Below are positions 8,825-17,962 of a DNA stretch of 64,000 nucleotides, piece by piece. A model generated the notes under the pieces. The model was not told where the DNA came from, did not search any database, and was given only the letters and a program-made list of their open reading frames with translations. The stretch is from Thermoanaerobaculum sp964488355 (lineage in GTDB: Bacteria; Acidobacteriota; Thermoanaerobaculia; Thermoanaerobaculales; Thermoanaerobaculaceae): assembly GCA_964488355.1 (NCBI GenBank), contig CAZAUJ010000007.1, positions 1 to 64,000 of the forward strand. The letters run 5' to 3'. The position numbers and the translations under genes are program-made. The stretch's first letter is position 1. The number at the start of each line of letters is the position of its first letter.

Positions 8825-8830
8825 TATTGT
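8825..8830 (+). promoter_or_regulatory. candidate -10 box for rsmA
   Basis: TATTGT lies nine bases before the rsmA ATG at 8839, so transcription would begin almost at the start codon, giving a leaderless or nearly leaderless message. No clear -35 box. Confidence 0.3.
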
Positions 8831-8838
8831 AGCAGGGG

Positions 8839-9618
8839 ATGAGGAGGAGTCGCCGTCAAAGGCTTGGCCAGCACTTCCTGCGGGACGGGCGCATCGCCGA
8901 GGCCATGGCGGTGGCACTGGCCCAGGATCCACCGCGTGTGCTGGAGATCGGTCCTGGCCGCGGCGCCCTCACGACCAAGCTTTTGAGCCGCTTTCCCCAG
9001 GTGAGGACGGTGGAGCTCGATGCTCGCTTGGCCGAGAACCTACGTGCTCGCCTGGGGGAGCCTCAAGGGCTGGAAGTGGTGCTGGGCGACGCGCTGCAGG
9101 TGGATCTGGCGGAGCTGGCTGCCCAGGGCCCGTGGCAGGTGGCGGCGAACCTACCTTACTCGGTGGCCACCGCCATTGTGCGCCGCTTGCTTTGGCACGG
9201 CGAGGTTTTTCCCCTCCTGGTGGTGATGGTGCAGAAGGAGGTGGCGCAGCGCATGCTGGCGCCGGAGGGCCACCGGGCCCGAGGGGTGCTGTCGGTGGAG
9301 GTGCAGCTGCTGGCCGACGGCGAGCTGTTGTTCACCGTGCCCCCCAAGAGCTTTGCGCCTCCCCCTAGGGTCATGTCCGCGGTCCTGCGCCTGCGTCCGA
9401 ACCCCAAAGGGGATACCCCGCTGCTGCGACGAGCGGTTACCTTGGCGCGGACCGCCTTTACCCATCGGCGGAAAAAGCTGGCGAACGCCTTGGCGGGTTT
9501 GGGAGCGAAGGCCGCTGCGGCCTTGCAAGCTTCTGGCGTGGATGGAAGGCTGCGGCCCCAGGACCTGAGCTGCCGCCAATGGCTGGCGCTGGCCCAGCGG
9601 TGGCAGGAGGGGTCATGA
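8839..9618 (+). CDS. rsmA: 16S rRNA dimethyladenosine transferase RsmA/KsgA
   Basis: The 259-aa enzyme dimethylates the two adjacent adenines in the 3' hairpin of 16S rRNA. It has the N-terminal box RRQRLGQHFLRD, SAM-binding motif VLEIGPGRGALTTKL, catalytic motif VAANLPYSVATAI (NLPY) and the KsgA-type C-terminal domain (FTHRRKKLANAL). It is divergent from trxA and its stop overlaps the start of RNase J (ATGA at 9615-9618), opening a five-gene plus-strand operon. Confidence 0.97.
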   Translation: MRRSRRQRLGQHFLRDGRIAEAMAVALAQDPPRVLEIGPGRGALTTKLLSRFPQVRTVELDARLAENLRARLGEPQGLEVVLGDALQVDLAELAAQGPWQVAANLPYSVATAIVRRLLWHGEVFPLLVVMVQKEVAQRMLAPEGHRARGVLSVEVQLLADGELLFTVPPKSFAPPPRVMSAVLRLRPNPKGDTPLLRRAVTLARTAFTHRRKKLANALAGLGAKAAAALQASGVDGRLRPQDLSCRQWLALAQRWQEGS

Positions 9619-11228
9619 GCGTGCGCCTGTATCCCGTGGGCGGCTGGGGCGAGTTCGGGGCCAACTGCCTTCTTGTAGAGCGGCCCGACGGGCAGCGCCT
9701 GGTTTTCGACACTGGGGTGGCTTTGGGTACCTTGGAGGAATACGGCGTGGGTTTCGAGGTGCCGGATTTTTCTTCCCTTGGGGCGCCTGCTCCCCAACTG
9801 GCGGTTTTGACCCACGCCCACGACGATCACCTGAAGGGCCTGCCCTTTTTTGCCGACGCGTTCCCCACCACCCCCCTGGCCGCCTCCGCTGCCACCTGGC
9901 CTTGGATCGAGAAGCTCCTAGGCCAGAAGCCCGCGGGTGCTACGCTGGATTCACAGCCTTTTGCGCTGGACGGTGTGCGCCTGGAGGCTCTGTCCGCCTC
10001 CCATTCGGTGCCGGGCACGGTGATCCTGCGCCTGCAGCTTCCCGAAGCCACCCTGGTGCTGGCCACCGACTTTCGTCTGGCGCCCTCTGCCTTGGGAGAG
10101 GAAACGGATTTGGCCACCCTGGCTGCCTGGGGGCAGCAGGGGGTGGACCTGCTGCTTTTGGACGCCACCAATGCCTTGGAGGTGGAGACGCCCCCCAGCG
10201 AAGCTGCCGTGGCCGCCACCCTGGCGGAGCTGGTAGCGCAAGCCGAGGGGGCGGTGGTGGCGGTGAGCTTTGCCTCCCACGCCGGCCGCTTTTGCCAGAT
10301 GGCGGCGGCTGCGCAGGCGGCCGGGAGGGTGGTGGTACCGCTAGGACGGGGCATGGAGGAAATGGTGGCCCTGCAGGTGGAGCAGGGACTGTTGTCTTTG
10401 CCTGCTGGCGTGGTGCGATGGCCGCGGGAGCTTTCCCGCTTTGCCCACGACCAGCTGGTGCTGGTGGTCACCGGTTCGCAGGGGGAACCTGCGGCCGTGT
10501 TCCCCCGCCTGGCGCGGGACGAGCTGCCCTACTTCCGCCTGGCGCCGGGGGACCTGATCATCCATGCGGCCCGGGTCATTCCCGGCAGCGAGCGCCGCCT
10601 GGACCACATTTTCGACCACTGCGTGCGGCGCGGGGCCCGGGTGGTCACCGCCCAGCAAGCGCCCACCCATGCTTCTGGTCACGCGCCCGTGCCCGAACTG
10701 GCCAAGGTCTTGGAGCTTTTGCGTCCTCGCTGGGTTGTCCCCATCCATGGGCGCATGCGGCAGCTGGCGGCGCTGGCCGAGCTGGCTCGGAGGCAAGGGC
10801 TTTCGGCGCTGGTGGCGGAAAACGGCCAAGAGCTGACCTTCGCTTCCGGCCGCCTGGAAGCCAGCAGCCACATCCGGCCCGTGGGACGCATTCTGGTGGA
10901 CGTGGACCAGGAGAAGGTGGACGCAGCGGTGGTTTGGGAGCGGCGCGCTGCGGCCCGCCGTGGGGTGGTGGTGGCGGTGTTGGCCATTCCTGCTCACCCC
11001 CAAGCCCCCTTGCCCAACCCACACATCGACTGCTTCGGTTTGCGTTTGCCGGGGATCAACCGGGCCCACCTGGCAGCCGAGCTGGGTGGGCGGTTGCGCC
11101 AGGAAGCTGCCAGCTTGCCGCGCGATCCGGAGAAACTGCGAGCTACAATGCAGCAGTGGCTGGCCAGCGAGCTGCGCAAGCGCTTGGGCAAGAACCCTCG
11201 GGTTGTGGCGCTGGTCGTGGAGTTTTAA
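9615..11228 (+). CDS. rnj: ribonuclease J-like metallo-beta-lactamase nuclease
   Basis: The 537-aa product begins MSVRLYPVGGWGEFGANC as RNase J proteins do and carries the metal site LTHAHDDHLKGLPFF (His67, His69, Asp71, His72), the beta-CASP boxes FASHAGR and VTGSQGEP, and the late motif VPIHGRMRQLAALAELARRQ. RNase J proteins process and degrade RNA with endonuclease and 5'-3' exonuclease activity. Residues 440-537 form the C-terminal domain. HDDH replaces the usual HEDH in the metal motif, still keeping the required Asp and His. Start chosen at ATG 9615, which overlaps the rsmA stop. Confidence 0.88.
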   Translation: MSVRLYPVGGWGEFGANCLLVERPDGQRLVFDTGVALGTLEEYGVGFEVPDFSSLGAPAPQLAVLTHAHDDHLKGLPFFADAFPTTPLAASAATWPWIEKLLGQKPAGATLDSQPFALDGVRLEALSASHSVPGTVILRLQLPEATLVLATDFRLAPSALGEETDLATLAAWGQQGVDLLLLDATNALEVETPPSEAAVAATLAELVAQAEGAVVAVSFASHAGRFCQMAAAAQAAGRVVVPLGRGMEEMVALQVEQGLLSLPAGVVRWPRELSRFAHDQLVLVVTGSQGEPAAVFPRLARDELPYFRLAPGDLIIHAARVIPGSERRLDHIFDHCVRRGARVVTAQQAPTHASGHAPVPELAKVLELLRPRWVVPIHGRMRQLAALAELARRQGLSALVAENGQELTFASGRLEASSHIRPVGRILVDVDQEKVDAAVVWERRAAARRGVVVAVLAIPAHPQAPLPNPHIDCFGLRLPGINRAHLAAELGGRLRQEAASLPRDPEKLRATMQQWLASELRKRLGKNPRVVALVVEF

Positions 11229-11229
11229 G

Positions 11230-12018
11230 GTGAGCTGGCTGGCCGCGGTGCTTTTGGGGCTGGTGCAGGGCCTTACGGAGTTTTTGCCTGTGTCCTCGTC
11301 GGGCCACCTGGCGTTGGCCCAAAGCTTGCTTCCGGGCTTTGCGCAGCCGGGCCTGGTTTTCGACTTGGCCCTTCACGGCGGCACCATGCTGTCCGTGCTG
11401 GTGCTGGAGTGGCCCCGTCTTTTGGAAAGCGTGCGAGGCGGCACCCTTGGGCGCTTGGTCCTGCTTTTGACTGTGGGCACGGCCGCCACCGCGGCAGTGG
11501 CCTTTCCCTTGCGGGGCTGGGCGGAGGCCGCTTTTGCTAAGCCCTTTTGGGTGGGCTGGGGGTTCCTGCTCACGGCCCTGCTCTTGCTGCTGAGCCGCCG
11601 CTGTCAGCCGCATGGCGAGGAGCTGCCCCGCGTGTGGCAGGCGTTGCTCATTGGCCTGGCTCAGGGGGTGGCGGTGTTCCCCGGCCTTTCCCGTTCGGGC
11701 ACCACCATTGCAGTGGCGCTGGTCGTGGGCATGGGACGGCGGTGGGCGGCTGACTTTTCCTTCTTGCTTTCGCTGCCTGCCATCGGCGGAGCCTTGCTGG
11801 TGGAGCTTTGGAGCCAGAGGCAGGCCTTGGTGGCCCAGGTGCCGCTCTTCTGGCTCCAGGCTGGCGTGGGGGCCTTGGTAGCAGCCGCGGCTGGCTTCGC
11901 GGCTTTGCTCCTGGTGCGGCGCCTGGTACGCGAGGGCAAGCTGGCGGTGTTCGTCCCGTACCTGGTGGGTTTGGGTCTCTTGGTGCTGGTGGCGGCTAGT
12001 ACCGGGCGGTGGGCATGA
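11230..12018 (+). CDS. uppP: undecaprenyl-diphosphatase UppP (BacA)
   Basis: The 262-aa integral membrane enzyme recycles undecaprenyl diphosphate to the lipid carrier used for peptidoglycan and surface glycans. The two signature motifs are GLTEFLPVSSSGHL (residues 14-27) and FPGLSRSGTTIAVAL (about 155-169). Seven or eight hydrophobic segments are visible. The GTG start lies one base after the RNase J stop, and the stop overlaps the ftsK ATG (ATGA at 12015-12018). The polysaccharide genes at 57-63 kb would depend on the same carrier. Confidence 0.95.
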   Translation: MSWLAAVLLGLVQGLTEFLPVSSSGHLALAQSLLPGFAQPGLVFDLALHGGTMLSVLVLEWPRLLESVRGGTLGRLVLLLTVGTAATAAVAFPLRGWAEAAFAKPFWVGWGFLLTALLLLLSRRCQPHGEELPRVWQALLIGLAQGVAVFPGLSRSGTTIAVALVVGMGRRWAADFSFLLSLPAIGGALLVELWSQRQALVAQVPLFWLQAGVGALVAAAAGFAALLLVRRLVREGKLAVFVPYLVGLGLLVLVAASTGRWA

Positions 12019-14327
12019 GGCTGGGACGCGAGGAGCTGCCCCGTGCCCTGGCCGGATACCTGCTCCTGGTTCTGGCCCTGGGCCTAGCTTTGGCACTGGT
12101 GAGCTTTCACCCCTTGGACCCTTGGTGGCTGGTGGCTGGCGCGGACCAGGTGCGCAACTGGTTGGGTCGGGTGGGCGCCTGGGTAGCTGGGTTGTTGGCG
12201 AGCCTGTTCGGGGTTTGGGCTTTGCTCCTGCCTTGGGCCCTGGCACGGTTGGGCTGGCGTTGGCTCCAGGGGGAGGAGGCCAGCGGGGCTGGCCTGTCCC
12301 TGGGCTTCCTGCTGGCCACCTTGGTCTTTGGCGGCGGCCTGATGGCGGGCGCCGTGGGACGGGTGGCGTATCGGAGTGGGCAGGTGGCCCTGGGCGGGGA
12401 GGTGGGAGAGCTTTGCTTTCGCGGCTTGGTGGCTAGTCTCGGGCAGCTAGGAGCCTTTCTTTTTTGCCTTTCGGGTTTTGCTGCCGGCGCGGTTTTTGGC
12501 TTGCGCCGCCATCCCCTGGCTGTGGCCCGCGGCCTACGGGAGGCTTGGCATCGGAGCTGGGCCGATACCCGGGCTCGCTGGGCGCGTGTGCGTCAGCACC
12601 GGCAGCGGCGCAAGCTGGAAAGGAAGCTGTTGCAGCGACAGCTGGAGAAGTCGCCGCCTCCCAAGCCGCTCATGGTTTGGCGTCCAGTTAGTGCCTCCGG
12701 CAGCCGCGTGCGTCGGCTTCCCTGGCCAGCGATGAAAGAGCCGGCGGCGCGCAAAGAGCCGGCAGCAGTGGCGCCACCGGCGCCCGTGTTGCCTGAAGTG
12801 GTGGATGAGGAGCCGGGGAAGCTGGCACAGCAGGCCTTCGATTTTCTCCTGCGGGAGCCCCCATCCCCCTTGCCTGAGCTGGGCCTGCTGGAGCCGCCGG
12901 TGCCCGGTTCGCCGCCGAGCCCTGAGCAGTTGGAGCACATGCGGCAGCTTTTGGAGGAGAGCTTTCGCCAGTTCAAGGTGGATGGCCGGGTCACCGGCGC
13001 CATCCCCGGACCGGTGATTACCACGTTTGAGTTTCAGCCCGCGCCCGGGGTGAAGTACGCCCAGGTGGTGCGCTTGGAAGAGGACCTGGCGCTCAAGCTG
13101 GGGGTAGAAGCGGTGCGGTTGGAGCGCATCCCAGGTAAGGCCACGGTGGGCGTAGAGGTGCCCAACCCGGAGCGCCAGACCATCGTTTTGCGGGAAATCC
13201 TGGAGTCCTCCCGCTTCCAAAACGCGCCCTCCCCTCTCACCTTGGCCTTGGGCAAGGACCTTCGCGGTGTGCCGGTGGTGGCGGACCTGGCACGCATGCC
13301 TCACCTGCTCATTGGCGGGTTCACCGGTTCGGGCAAGAGCGTGGGCATTAACGGCATGGTCATGTCCATCCTGTTCAAGGCCACGCCGGAGACGGTGCGT
13401 TTCATCATGATCGATCCCAAGATGGTGGAGCTGGGGGTGTACGAGCGGCTCCCCCATCTGCTGACCCCCATCGTCTCCCAGCCGCGGCAAGCAGCCAAGG
13501 TCTTGGCTTGGGCGGTGCGCACCATGCGCGAACGCTACCAGCTCTTGGCTTTCTGTCGAGTGCGCCACATTGAGCAGTTCAATACTCTTTTGGCACGCAG
13601 CCAGGAGCGGGAAGCGCTGGAAAAGGAACGGGGTGCCAGCCTCACGCCCATGCCCTACATCGTCATCGTCATTGACGAGCTGGCGGACCTGATGATGACC
13701 TGTCCCAAGGAGGTGGAGGACTCCATCGCTCAGCTGGCGCAAATGGCTCGCGCGGTAGGCATCCACCTGATCGTGGCCACCCAGCGGCCAAGCGTGGACG
13801 TGGTCACCGGCATCATCAAGGCGAACTTCCCGTGTCGCATCGCGTACAAGGTGCGCTCACGGGTGGATTCGCGCACCATCCTGGATGCGGATGGCGCGGA
13901 AAGGCTTTTAGGCCAAGGCGACATGCTCTACCTGCCCGCAGGCTCCGCTCGTCCCCTGCGCGTGCACGGGCCGCTGGTGCAGGAAGCGGAGATTCAGCGG
14001 GTGCTGAAGCATTACAGCCGCCTGGGTAAACCGGTTTTCGACGACTCGGTTTTGGCCGAGGAGGAGGGGGTGGCGGAAGGGGAGGGTGGGCTGGACGACC
14101 CCATGTACGAGCCCGCGGCGCGTCTAGTGGTTCGCAGCCGCAAGGCCTCGGCATCCTTCATTCAGCGCAAGCTGCGCCTGGGCTACGCCCGCGCCGCGCG
14201 TCTTTTGGATGCCATGGAACAGCAAGGGCTGGTTGGCCCTTCCCAAGGATCCCGCGGCCGGGAGGTGCTGGTGCCTCCCAGTTACTTCGGTGAGGGGGAT
14301 GAGCCCGAAGGGGGGGACGATGATTGA
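12015..14327 (+). CDS. ftsK: DNA translocase FtsK/SpoIIIE
   Basis: The 770-aa protein has about four N-terminal membrane segments (residues 15-170), a basic linker, a Pro/Glu-rich stretch and the RecA-like motor: Walker A GGFTGSGKSVGIN (Lys441) and Walker B VIVIDELADLMM. The C-terminal gamma winged-helix (SASFIQRKLRLGYARAARL) would read KOPS-type polar sequences. It pumps chromosome ends through the septum for dimer resolution. The ATG overlaps the uppP stop; the first codons of the next gene overlap its end by eight bases. Confidence 0.97.
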   Translation: MRLGREELPRALAGYLLLVLALGLALALVSFHPLDPWWLVAGADQVRNWLGRVGAWVAGLLASLFGVWALLLPWALARLGWRWLQGEEASGAGLSLGFLLATLVFGGGLMAGAVGRVAYRSGQVALGGEVGELCFRGLVASLGQLGAFLFCLSGFAAGAVFGLRRHPLAVARGLREAWHRSWADTRARWARVRQHRQRRKLERKLLQRQLEKSPPPKPLMVWRPVSASGSRVRRLPWPAMKEPAARKEPAAVAPPAPVLPEVVDEEPGKLAQQAFDFLLREPPSPLPELGLLEPPVPGSPPSPEQLEHMRQLLEESFRQFKVDGRVTGAIPGPVITTFEFQPAPGVKYAQVVRLEEDLALKLGVEAVRLERIPGKATVGVEVPNPERQTIVLREILESSRFQNAPSPLTLALGKDLRGVPVVADLARMPHLLIGGFTGSGKSVGINGMVMSILFKATPETVRFIMIDPKMVELGVYERLPHLLTPIVSQPRQAAKVLAWAVRTMRERYQLLAFCRVRHIEQFNTLLARSQEREALEKERGASLTPMPYIVIVIDELADLMMTCPKEVEDSIAQLAQMARAVGIHLIVATQRPSVDVVTGIIKANFPCRIAYKVRSRVDSRTILDADGAERLLGQGDMLYLPAGSARPLRVHGPLVQEAEIQRVLKHYSRLGKPVFDDSVLAEEEGVAEGEGGLDDPMYEPAARLVVRSRKASASFIQRKLRLGYARAARLLDAMEQQGLVGPSQGSRGREVLVPPSYFGEGDEPEGGDDD

Positions 14328-14619
14328 GCTGGACTTGCTGCAAACCGAGCTGTTCTTGGCTGCCGTTGTTCCGCTGGTAGTGGTGCTGCTGCTGGTCATG
14401 TGGCTGCGACCCCGTATCTTCACCTCCTACCTGCGGCACATGACCGGTATTTCGCTCTCGCCCCGCGAGGTGGCGGCGGTGTACGCGCGGCGGGGCAAGG
14501 CGGGCGTGCGCGAGCTGTTCTTGGACCTGATCATTCGCGAGGACGCGCGCTCTGGGCCCGTCATCACCCCCGACTCGCCACCGGACCGGGAGGTGTTGCT
14601 GCCGCCGGAAAAGATCTAG
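14320..14619 (+). CDS. small single-pass membrane protein of unknown function
   Basis: A 99-aa product with one strong membrane helix near the N terminus (LFLAAVVPLVVVLLLVMWL) and a basic, soluble C-terminal part (TSYLRHMTGISLSPREVAAVYARRGKAGVREL). The start ATG 14320 overlaps the end of ftsK by eight bases and has GGGGGG just before it. It closes the rsmA-rnj-uppP-ftsK run. I do not recognise a family; being last in an ftsK operon suggests an envelope or division link, which is only inference. Confidence 0.6.
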   Translation: MIELDLLQTELFLAAVVPLVVVLLLVMWLRPRIFTSYLRHMTGISLSPREVAAVYARRGKAGVRELFLDLIIREDARSGPVITPDSPPDREVLLPPEKI

Positions 14620-14634
14620 CCGCTGGCCGGCTAG
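14616..14634. other. inverted repeat spanning two convergent stop codons
   Basis: CTAGCCG, loop CTGGC, CGGCTAG. It contains the TAG of the plus-strand gene (14617-14619) and the CTA complement of the sufT stop (14631-14633). There is no T run, so a terminator role is uncertain. Confidence 0.35.
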
Positions 14635-14942
14635 TCCCAGATCCCCAGCATGGCCTTGACCTCCTCGGAGGCCTCCGTGCGTGGATCCCAGGGTGGGTTC
14701 CAGACCAGCTCCACCGCTGCTTCCTTTACCCCGGGCAGGTCCCTGAGGGTGTGCTCCACCTCGTGCACGATGGCCGGACCTTCCGGGCAAAAAGGGGAGG
14801 TGAGGGTCATGCGTACGGTCACCACCCCTTCGGGGGATACTTTCACCTCGCGGATGAGGCCCAGCTCCACGACGGAAATGCCGATTTCTGGGTCCACCAC
14901 CGGTTGCAGAGCCTTCTTGATGTCTTCCGGGGTCAGCTCCAT
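14631..14942 (-). CDS. sufT: SufT-like MIP18/DUF59 Fe-S assembly protein
   Basis: The 103-aa product is a DUF59 (MIP18-type) domain: ALQPVVDPEIGISVVELGLI, the DPE-x-x-x-x-x-x-L-G-L pattern, a hydrophobic core around VRMTLTSPFCPEGPAI with the conserved Cys, and VWNPPWDP. Members help maturation of Fe-S proteins, probably in target delivery. It is the last gene of the SUF operon, three bases after sufU. Confidence 0.9.
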   Translation of the reverse strand: MELTPEDIKKALQPVVDPEIGISVVELGLIREVKVSPEGVVTVRMTLTSPFCPEGPAIVHEVEHTLRDLPGVKEAAVELVWNPPWDPRTEASEEVKAMLGIWD

Positions 14943-14945
14943 AGC

Positions 14946-15422
14946 TCACTCCGTGGTGGTGCTGGCGTGCTGCTCGCCGCGCCGATAGGCGGCCAGGGCA
15001 TCTTTGAGCGTCATCCAGGGAAGCAAGGCGCACTTGACCCGCACGGGGAAGTGCTTCACGCCCTCCAAGGCTTCCAGGTCGCCCAGCTGTCGGTCGCGGG
15101 GAAAGGGCTTACCGTGCATCACCTGGCGAAACAGCTCCGCATCCTCCTCCGCGTCCCCTAGCCCCTTGCCCGGCAGAAGCTCGGCCATCATGGAGGCCGA
15201 GGCGGTGCAAATGGCACAGCCACGGGAGACCACCTGGGCCTGGGCAATGCGCTCACCCGTAACAGCCAGCGCCACCTCCACCTCGTCCCCACACACCGGG
15301 TTGAACCCTTTGGCGGTGACGGAGGTCTGGCCCACCGGCTCTCGCCCGCGGGGCTTGCGGTAATGGTCCAGCACCACCTCGCGGTACAGCTCGGAAAGCT
15401 CCACTTCCGGTCGCAGCACCAT
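14946..15422 (-). CDS. sufU: SufU-type Fe-S/Zn sulfur-transfer protein
   Basis: A 158-aa protein of the SufU/IscU fold. Ligands are Cys44-Gly-Asp46 in NPVCGDEVEV, Cys69 in RGCAICTAS and Cys131 in VRVKCALLPW, matching the Zn/Cys site of SufU proteins. SufU accepts persulfide from SufS and passes it to SufB. The 18-20 residue insert between the second and third Cys (GKGLGDAEEDAELFRQ) marks SufU rather than IscU. It lies 12 bases after sufS. Confidence 0.93.
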   Translation of the reverse strand: MVLRPEVELSELYREVVLDHYRKPRGREPVGQTSVTAKGFNPVCGDEVEVALAVTGERIAQAQVVSRGCAICTASASMMAELLPGKGLGDAEEDAELFRQVMHGKPFPRDRQLGDLEALEGVKHFPVRVKCALLPWMTLKDALAAYRRGEQHASTTTE

Positions 15423-15434
15423 CGCCCACCCTCG

Positions 15435-16685
15435 CTAGCTCAAGCCGAAGTAGCGGCGGGCTGCCGCCAAGGCGTAGAGGAGGGCATCCACGTCCTCCCG
15501 CGAGTTGTACACGGCAAAGGAGACGCGGGCGGTGGCCACCACCCCCAGTCGGCGCATGAGGGGTTGAGCGCAGTGATGCCCGGCACGGATGGCCACGCCG
15601 TAGGTGTCCAAAACGGTGGCCAGGTCGTGGGGGTGGATGTGCTGATCCACGAAAGATATAAGCGCTCCGCGCCGGTTGGGGTCGCTGGGGCCGTGCAGGG
15701 TAAGGCCACCGAAGCGGGAGAGCTGCTCCCAGGCGTAAGCGGTGAGCTCCTGCTCGTGGGCGCGGATGGCCTGCGGCGTGAGGCTCTCGACCACATCCAA
15801 AGCCGCGGGAAAAGCAGCCGCGTCGGCGATGTTGGGGGTGCCCGCTTCGAACTTGTGGGGGATGTCGTTCCAGCTGGCCCGGTCCAAGTGCACCTCGCGG
15901 ATCATCTCGCCGCCCCCGAAAAGCGGTTCCATGGCTTCCAAAAGCTCCGGCTTGGCCACCAGAAAGCCCACACCCGTGGGCCCGTACATCTTGTGGGCGG
16001 AAAAAGCAAGGAAATCGCAGCCCAGCTCGGGGAAACTGACGCTGGCATGGGGCACCAGCTGCGCGCCGTCCACCACCACCCCCGCGCCCACCTTGTGGGC
16101 TTCTTCCGCCATTTCCGCCACCGGCGGCACCGTGCCCAGCACGTTGGACATGCCCGTCACCGCCAGGATGCGGGTGCGGCGGGAAAGGAGCCTGCGGAAG
16201 GCGGCCATGTCCAGCTCTCCCGAGTCGGTCATGGGAATGTGCTTGAGGGTGAGCTGGCGTTCCCGGGCCACCATGATCCAGGGCACCAGGTTGGAGTGGT
16301 GCTCGATTTCGCTCAGCAAGATCTCGTCGCCCGCCGAGAGCTTGGCGCCCCAGGAGCGGGCCACCAGGTTGAGGGCTTCGGTGGTGTTGCGCAGGATCAC
16401 CACGCCGCGTGGGTCAGGCGCCCGCAGGAAGCGGGCCACTCGCTGCCGGCACTGCTCGTACGCGGCAGTGGCCTCCTCCGCCAAGGTATGCACCCCACGG
16501 TGCACGTTGGCATTGGTTTGGCTGTAAAAACGCGTGAGCGCCTCCAGCACGGCCTTGGGCTTTTGCGTGGTGGCGGCGTTGTCCAGGTAAACCAGGCGTC
16601 GGCCCCGCACGGTGCGAGCGAAGATGGGAAACTCCTCGGCAAGCCGTTCGGGGCGAAGCACGGTGACGGGGGAGGCAACGCTCAT
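15435..16685 (-). CDS. sufS: cysteine desulfurase SufS
   Basis: A 416-aa PLP enzyme that takes sulfur from L-cysteine. PLP binding: His130 (EIEHHSN), Asp206 and Gln209 (VVVDGAQL), and Lys232 in FSAHKMYGPTGVG. The persulfide Cys372 is in IRAGHHCAQP, the short-loop form characteristic of SufS (type II). The ATG at 16685 overlaps the sufD stop (ATGA). The frame is open for about 1 kb further upstream, but that part is antisense-phase noise over sufD. Confidence 0.96.
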   Translation of the reverse strand: MSVASPVTVLRPERLAEEFPIFARTVRGRRLVYLDNAATTQKPKAVLEALTRFYSQTNANVHRGVHTLAEEATAAYEQCRQRVARFLRAPDPRGVVILRNTTEALNLVARSWGAKLSAGDEILLSEIEHHSNLVPWIMVARERQLTLKHIPMTDSGELDMAAFRRLLSRRTRILAVTGMSNVLGTVPPVAEMAEEAHKVGAGVVVDGAQLVPHASVSFPELGCDFLAFSAHKMYGPTGVGFLVAKPELLEAMEPLFGGGEMIREVHLDRASWNDIPHKFEAGTPNIADAAAFPAALDVVESLTPQAIRAHEQELTAYAWEQLSRFGGLTLHGPSDPNRRGALISFVDQHIHPHDLATVLDTYGVAIRAGHHCAQPLMRRLGVVATARVSFAVYNSREDVDALLYALAAARRYFGLS

Positions 16686-17962
16686 AGCCGCTCCTGGTGC
16701 AACCGGCCCGCCACCAGAGCTTCCAGACGCTCCCGGGTCGCCTGCGGCAGGCGGGATAGAGTCTGATCGAGAAAACCGTAAACGATCAGCCGCAGGGCCT
16801 GGTGGTGCGGCAAACCGCGGCTTTTCAGGTAAAACACCTGCTCCTCGTCTAAGGGCGCCACCGTCGCCCCGTGGGTGCAGCGCACGTCCTCGTTGAGAAT
16901 TTCCAGCTCCGGTATGGAATCCGCCCGCGCTTCTTCGGAAAGGAGCAGGTTGCGGTTTTCCTGATAGGCCTCGCAGGTGGCAGCCTGCTGGGCAATGCGG
17001 ATAAGGCCGGTGTACACGGAGCGGGCCTTTCCGGCCAAAGCCACCTTGAAATCCAGGTTGGAATGGGTGCGGCTGGCCTGGTGAATGTGCTCGGTGTGGT
17101 GGTCGAAGTGCTGGTTGCCCGTGCCCAAGCACACGCCGTAGGTTTCCACTTCCGCACCCCTGCCCGCCAGCACCGCCCCCGTATCCACCTTGGCCAGGCT
17201 GCCACCGAAGGACGCGAGGGCGAGGCGGGCACGGGCCCCTTCCGCCAAAACCAAGCGGCTCGTGAGGTGGCCACGCACGCCCGCTTCCCAGCGCTGCACC
17301 AAATCGTAGTAAAGCTCCGCGCCTGCGGCCACAAAGGCTTCCGTCACGCCCACCACCAGGTGACCCTCTCGGCCACCCACATGACCTTCCAGCACCTCCA
17401 CCCGGGCGCCTTCTGCCACCAGGAGCAGGATGCGGGGGCAGGTCAAAGGATTTTCGGCAACCACCCGGAGGCGGATGGGCTGGGTCAGCTGCACACCTTG
17501 AGGCACGAGTACTGCCAGGCCGGGCCGGAAAACGGCTGCGTTGAGTGCTTCCCACATCCCGTGGCTTGCCGGCACTGCTTTTCCCAGCCACGAGCTGACG
17601 GTCGGATCGCCGAGGGGAAGGAGGCGCACACCGGCGTGGGCCGCTTCCGGCGCCAGGTGCACCACCTGCACCTGGCTTCCCACCAGAAGCACGGCCGCCG
17701 ACAGCGCTTCCTCCGGTTGCCAAGGCGGGGGCAGGGGTGAGGGGTGCAGCTGGGCGGGGTCGGTGTCAGGCAGCAAGCGCGAGGGGTCGGTAAAGCGCCA
17801 AAGGTGGCGGGCACGGTCAGGCAAGGGCAGCTGGCGGGCCAAGGCCGCCGCCTGCTGGCGAAATTGGGTAAGGGCTTCGGGCTCGCCTAGGCGCGCACTG
17901 AGTGCCTCCACGTCGCCGAGAAAGCCCAGGGGCGAGGTCTGCGGCAAGGGATGGCTAGCCAA
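16682..17962 (-). CDS. sufD: Fe-S cluster assembly protein SufD
   Basis: A 426-aa member of the SufB/SufD beta-helix family. The C-terminal core has GTGNQHFDHHTEHIHQA, IRIAQQAATCEAYQENRNL, LEILNEDVRCTHGATV and the tail YLKSRGLPHHQALRLIVYGF. SufD partners SufB and SufC in the SufBCD scaffold. The N-terminal 90 residues are Pro-rich and divergent, as usual for SufD. The start overlaps the end of sufB by eight bases. Confidence 0.93.
   Translation of the reverse strand: MASHPLPQTSPLGFLGDVEALSARLGEPEALTQFRQQAAALARQLPLPDRARHLWRFTDPSRLLPDTDPAQLHPSPLPPPWQPEEALSAAVLLVGSQVQVVHLAPEAAHAGVRLLPLGDPTVSSWLGKAVPASHGMWEALNAAVFRPGLAVLVPQGVQLTQPIRLRVVAENPLTCPRILLLVAEGARVEVLEGHVGGREGHLVVGVTEAFVAAGAELYYDLVQRWEAGVRGHLTSRLVLAEGARARLALASFGGSLAKVDTGAVLAGRGAEVETYGVCLGTGNQHFDHHTEHIHQASRTHSNLDFKVALAGKARSVYTGLIRIAQQAATCEAYQENRNLLLSEEARADSIPELEILNEDVRCTHGATVAPLDEEQVFYLKSRGLPHHQALRLIVYGFLDQTLSRLPQATRERLEALVAGRLHQERL

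Noticed and set aside
9902..11233. 443-codon open frame in another phase of the RNase J gene
   Set aside because: Gly/Ala/Arg-rich shadow; RNase J motifs are continuous in the other frame.
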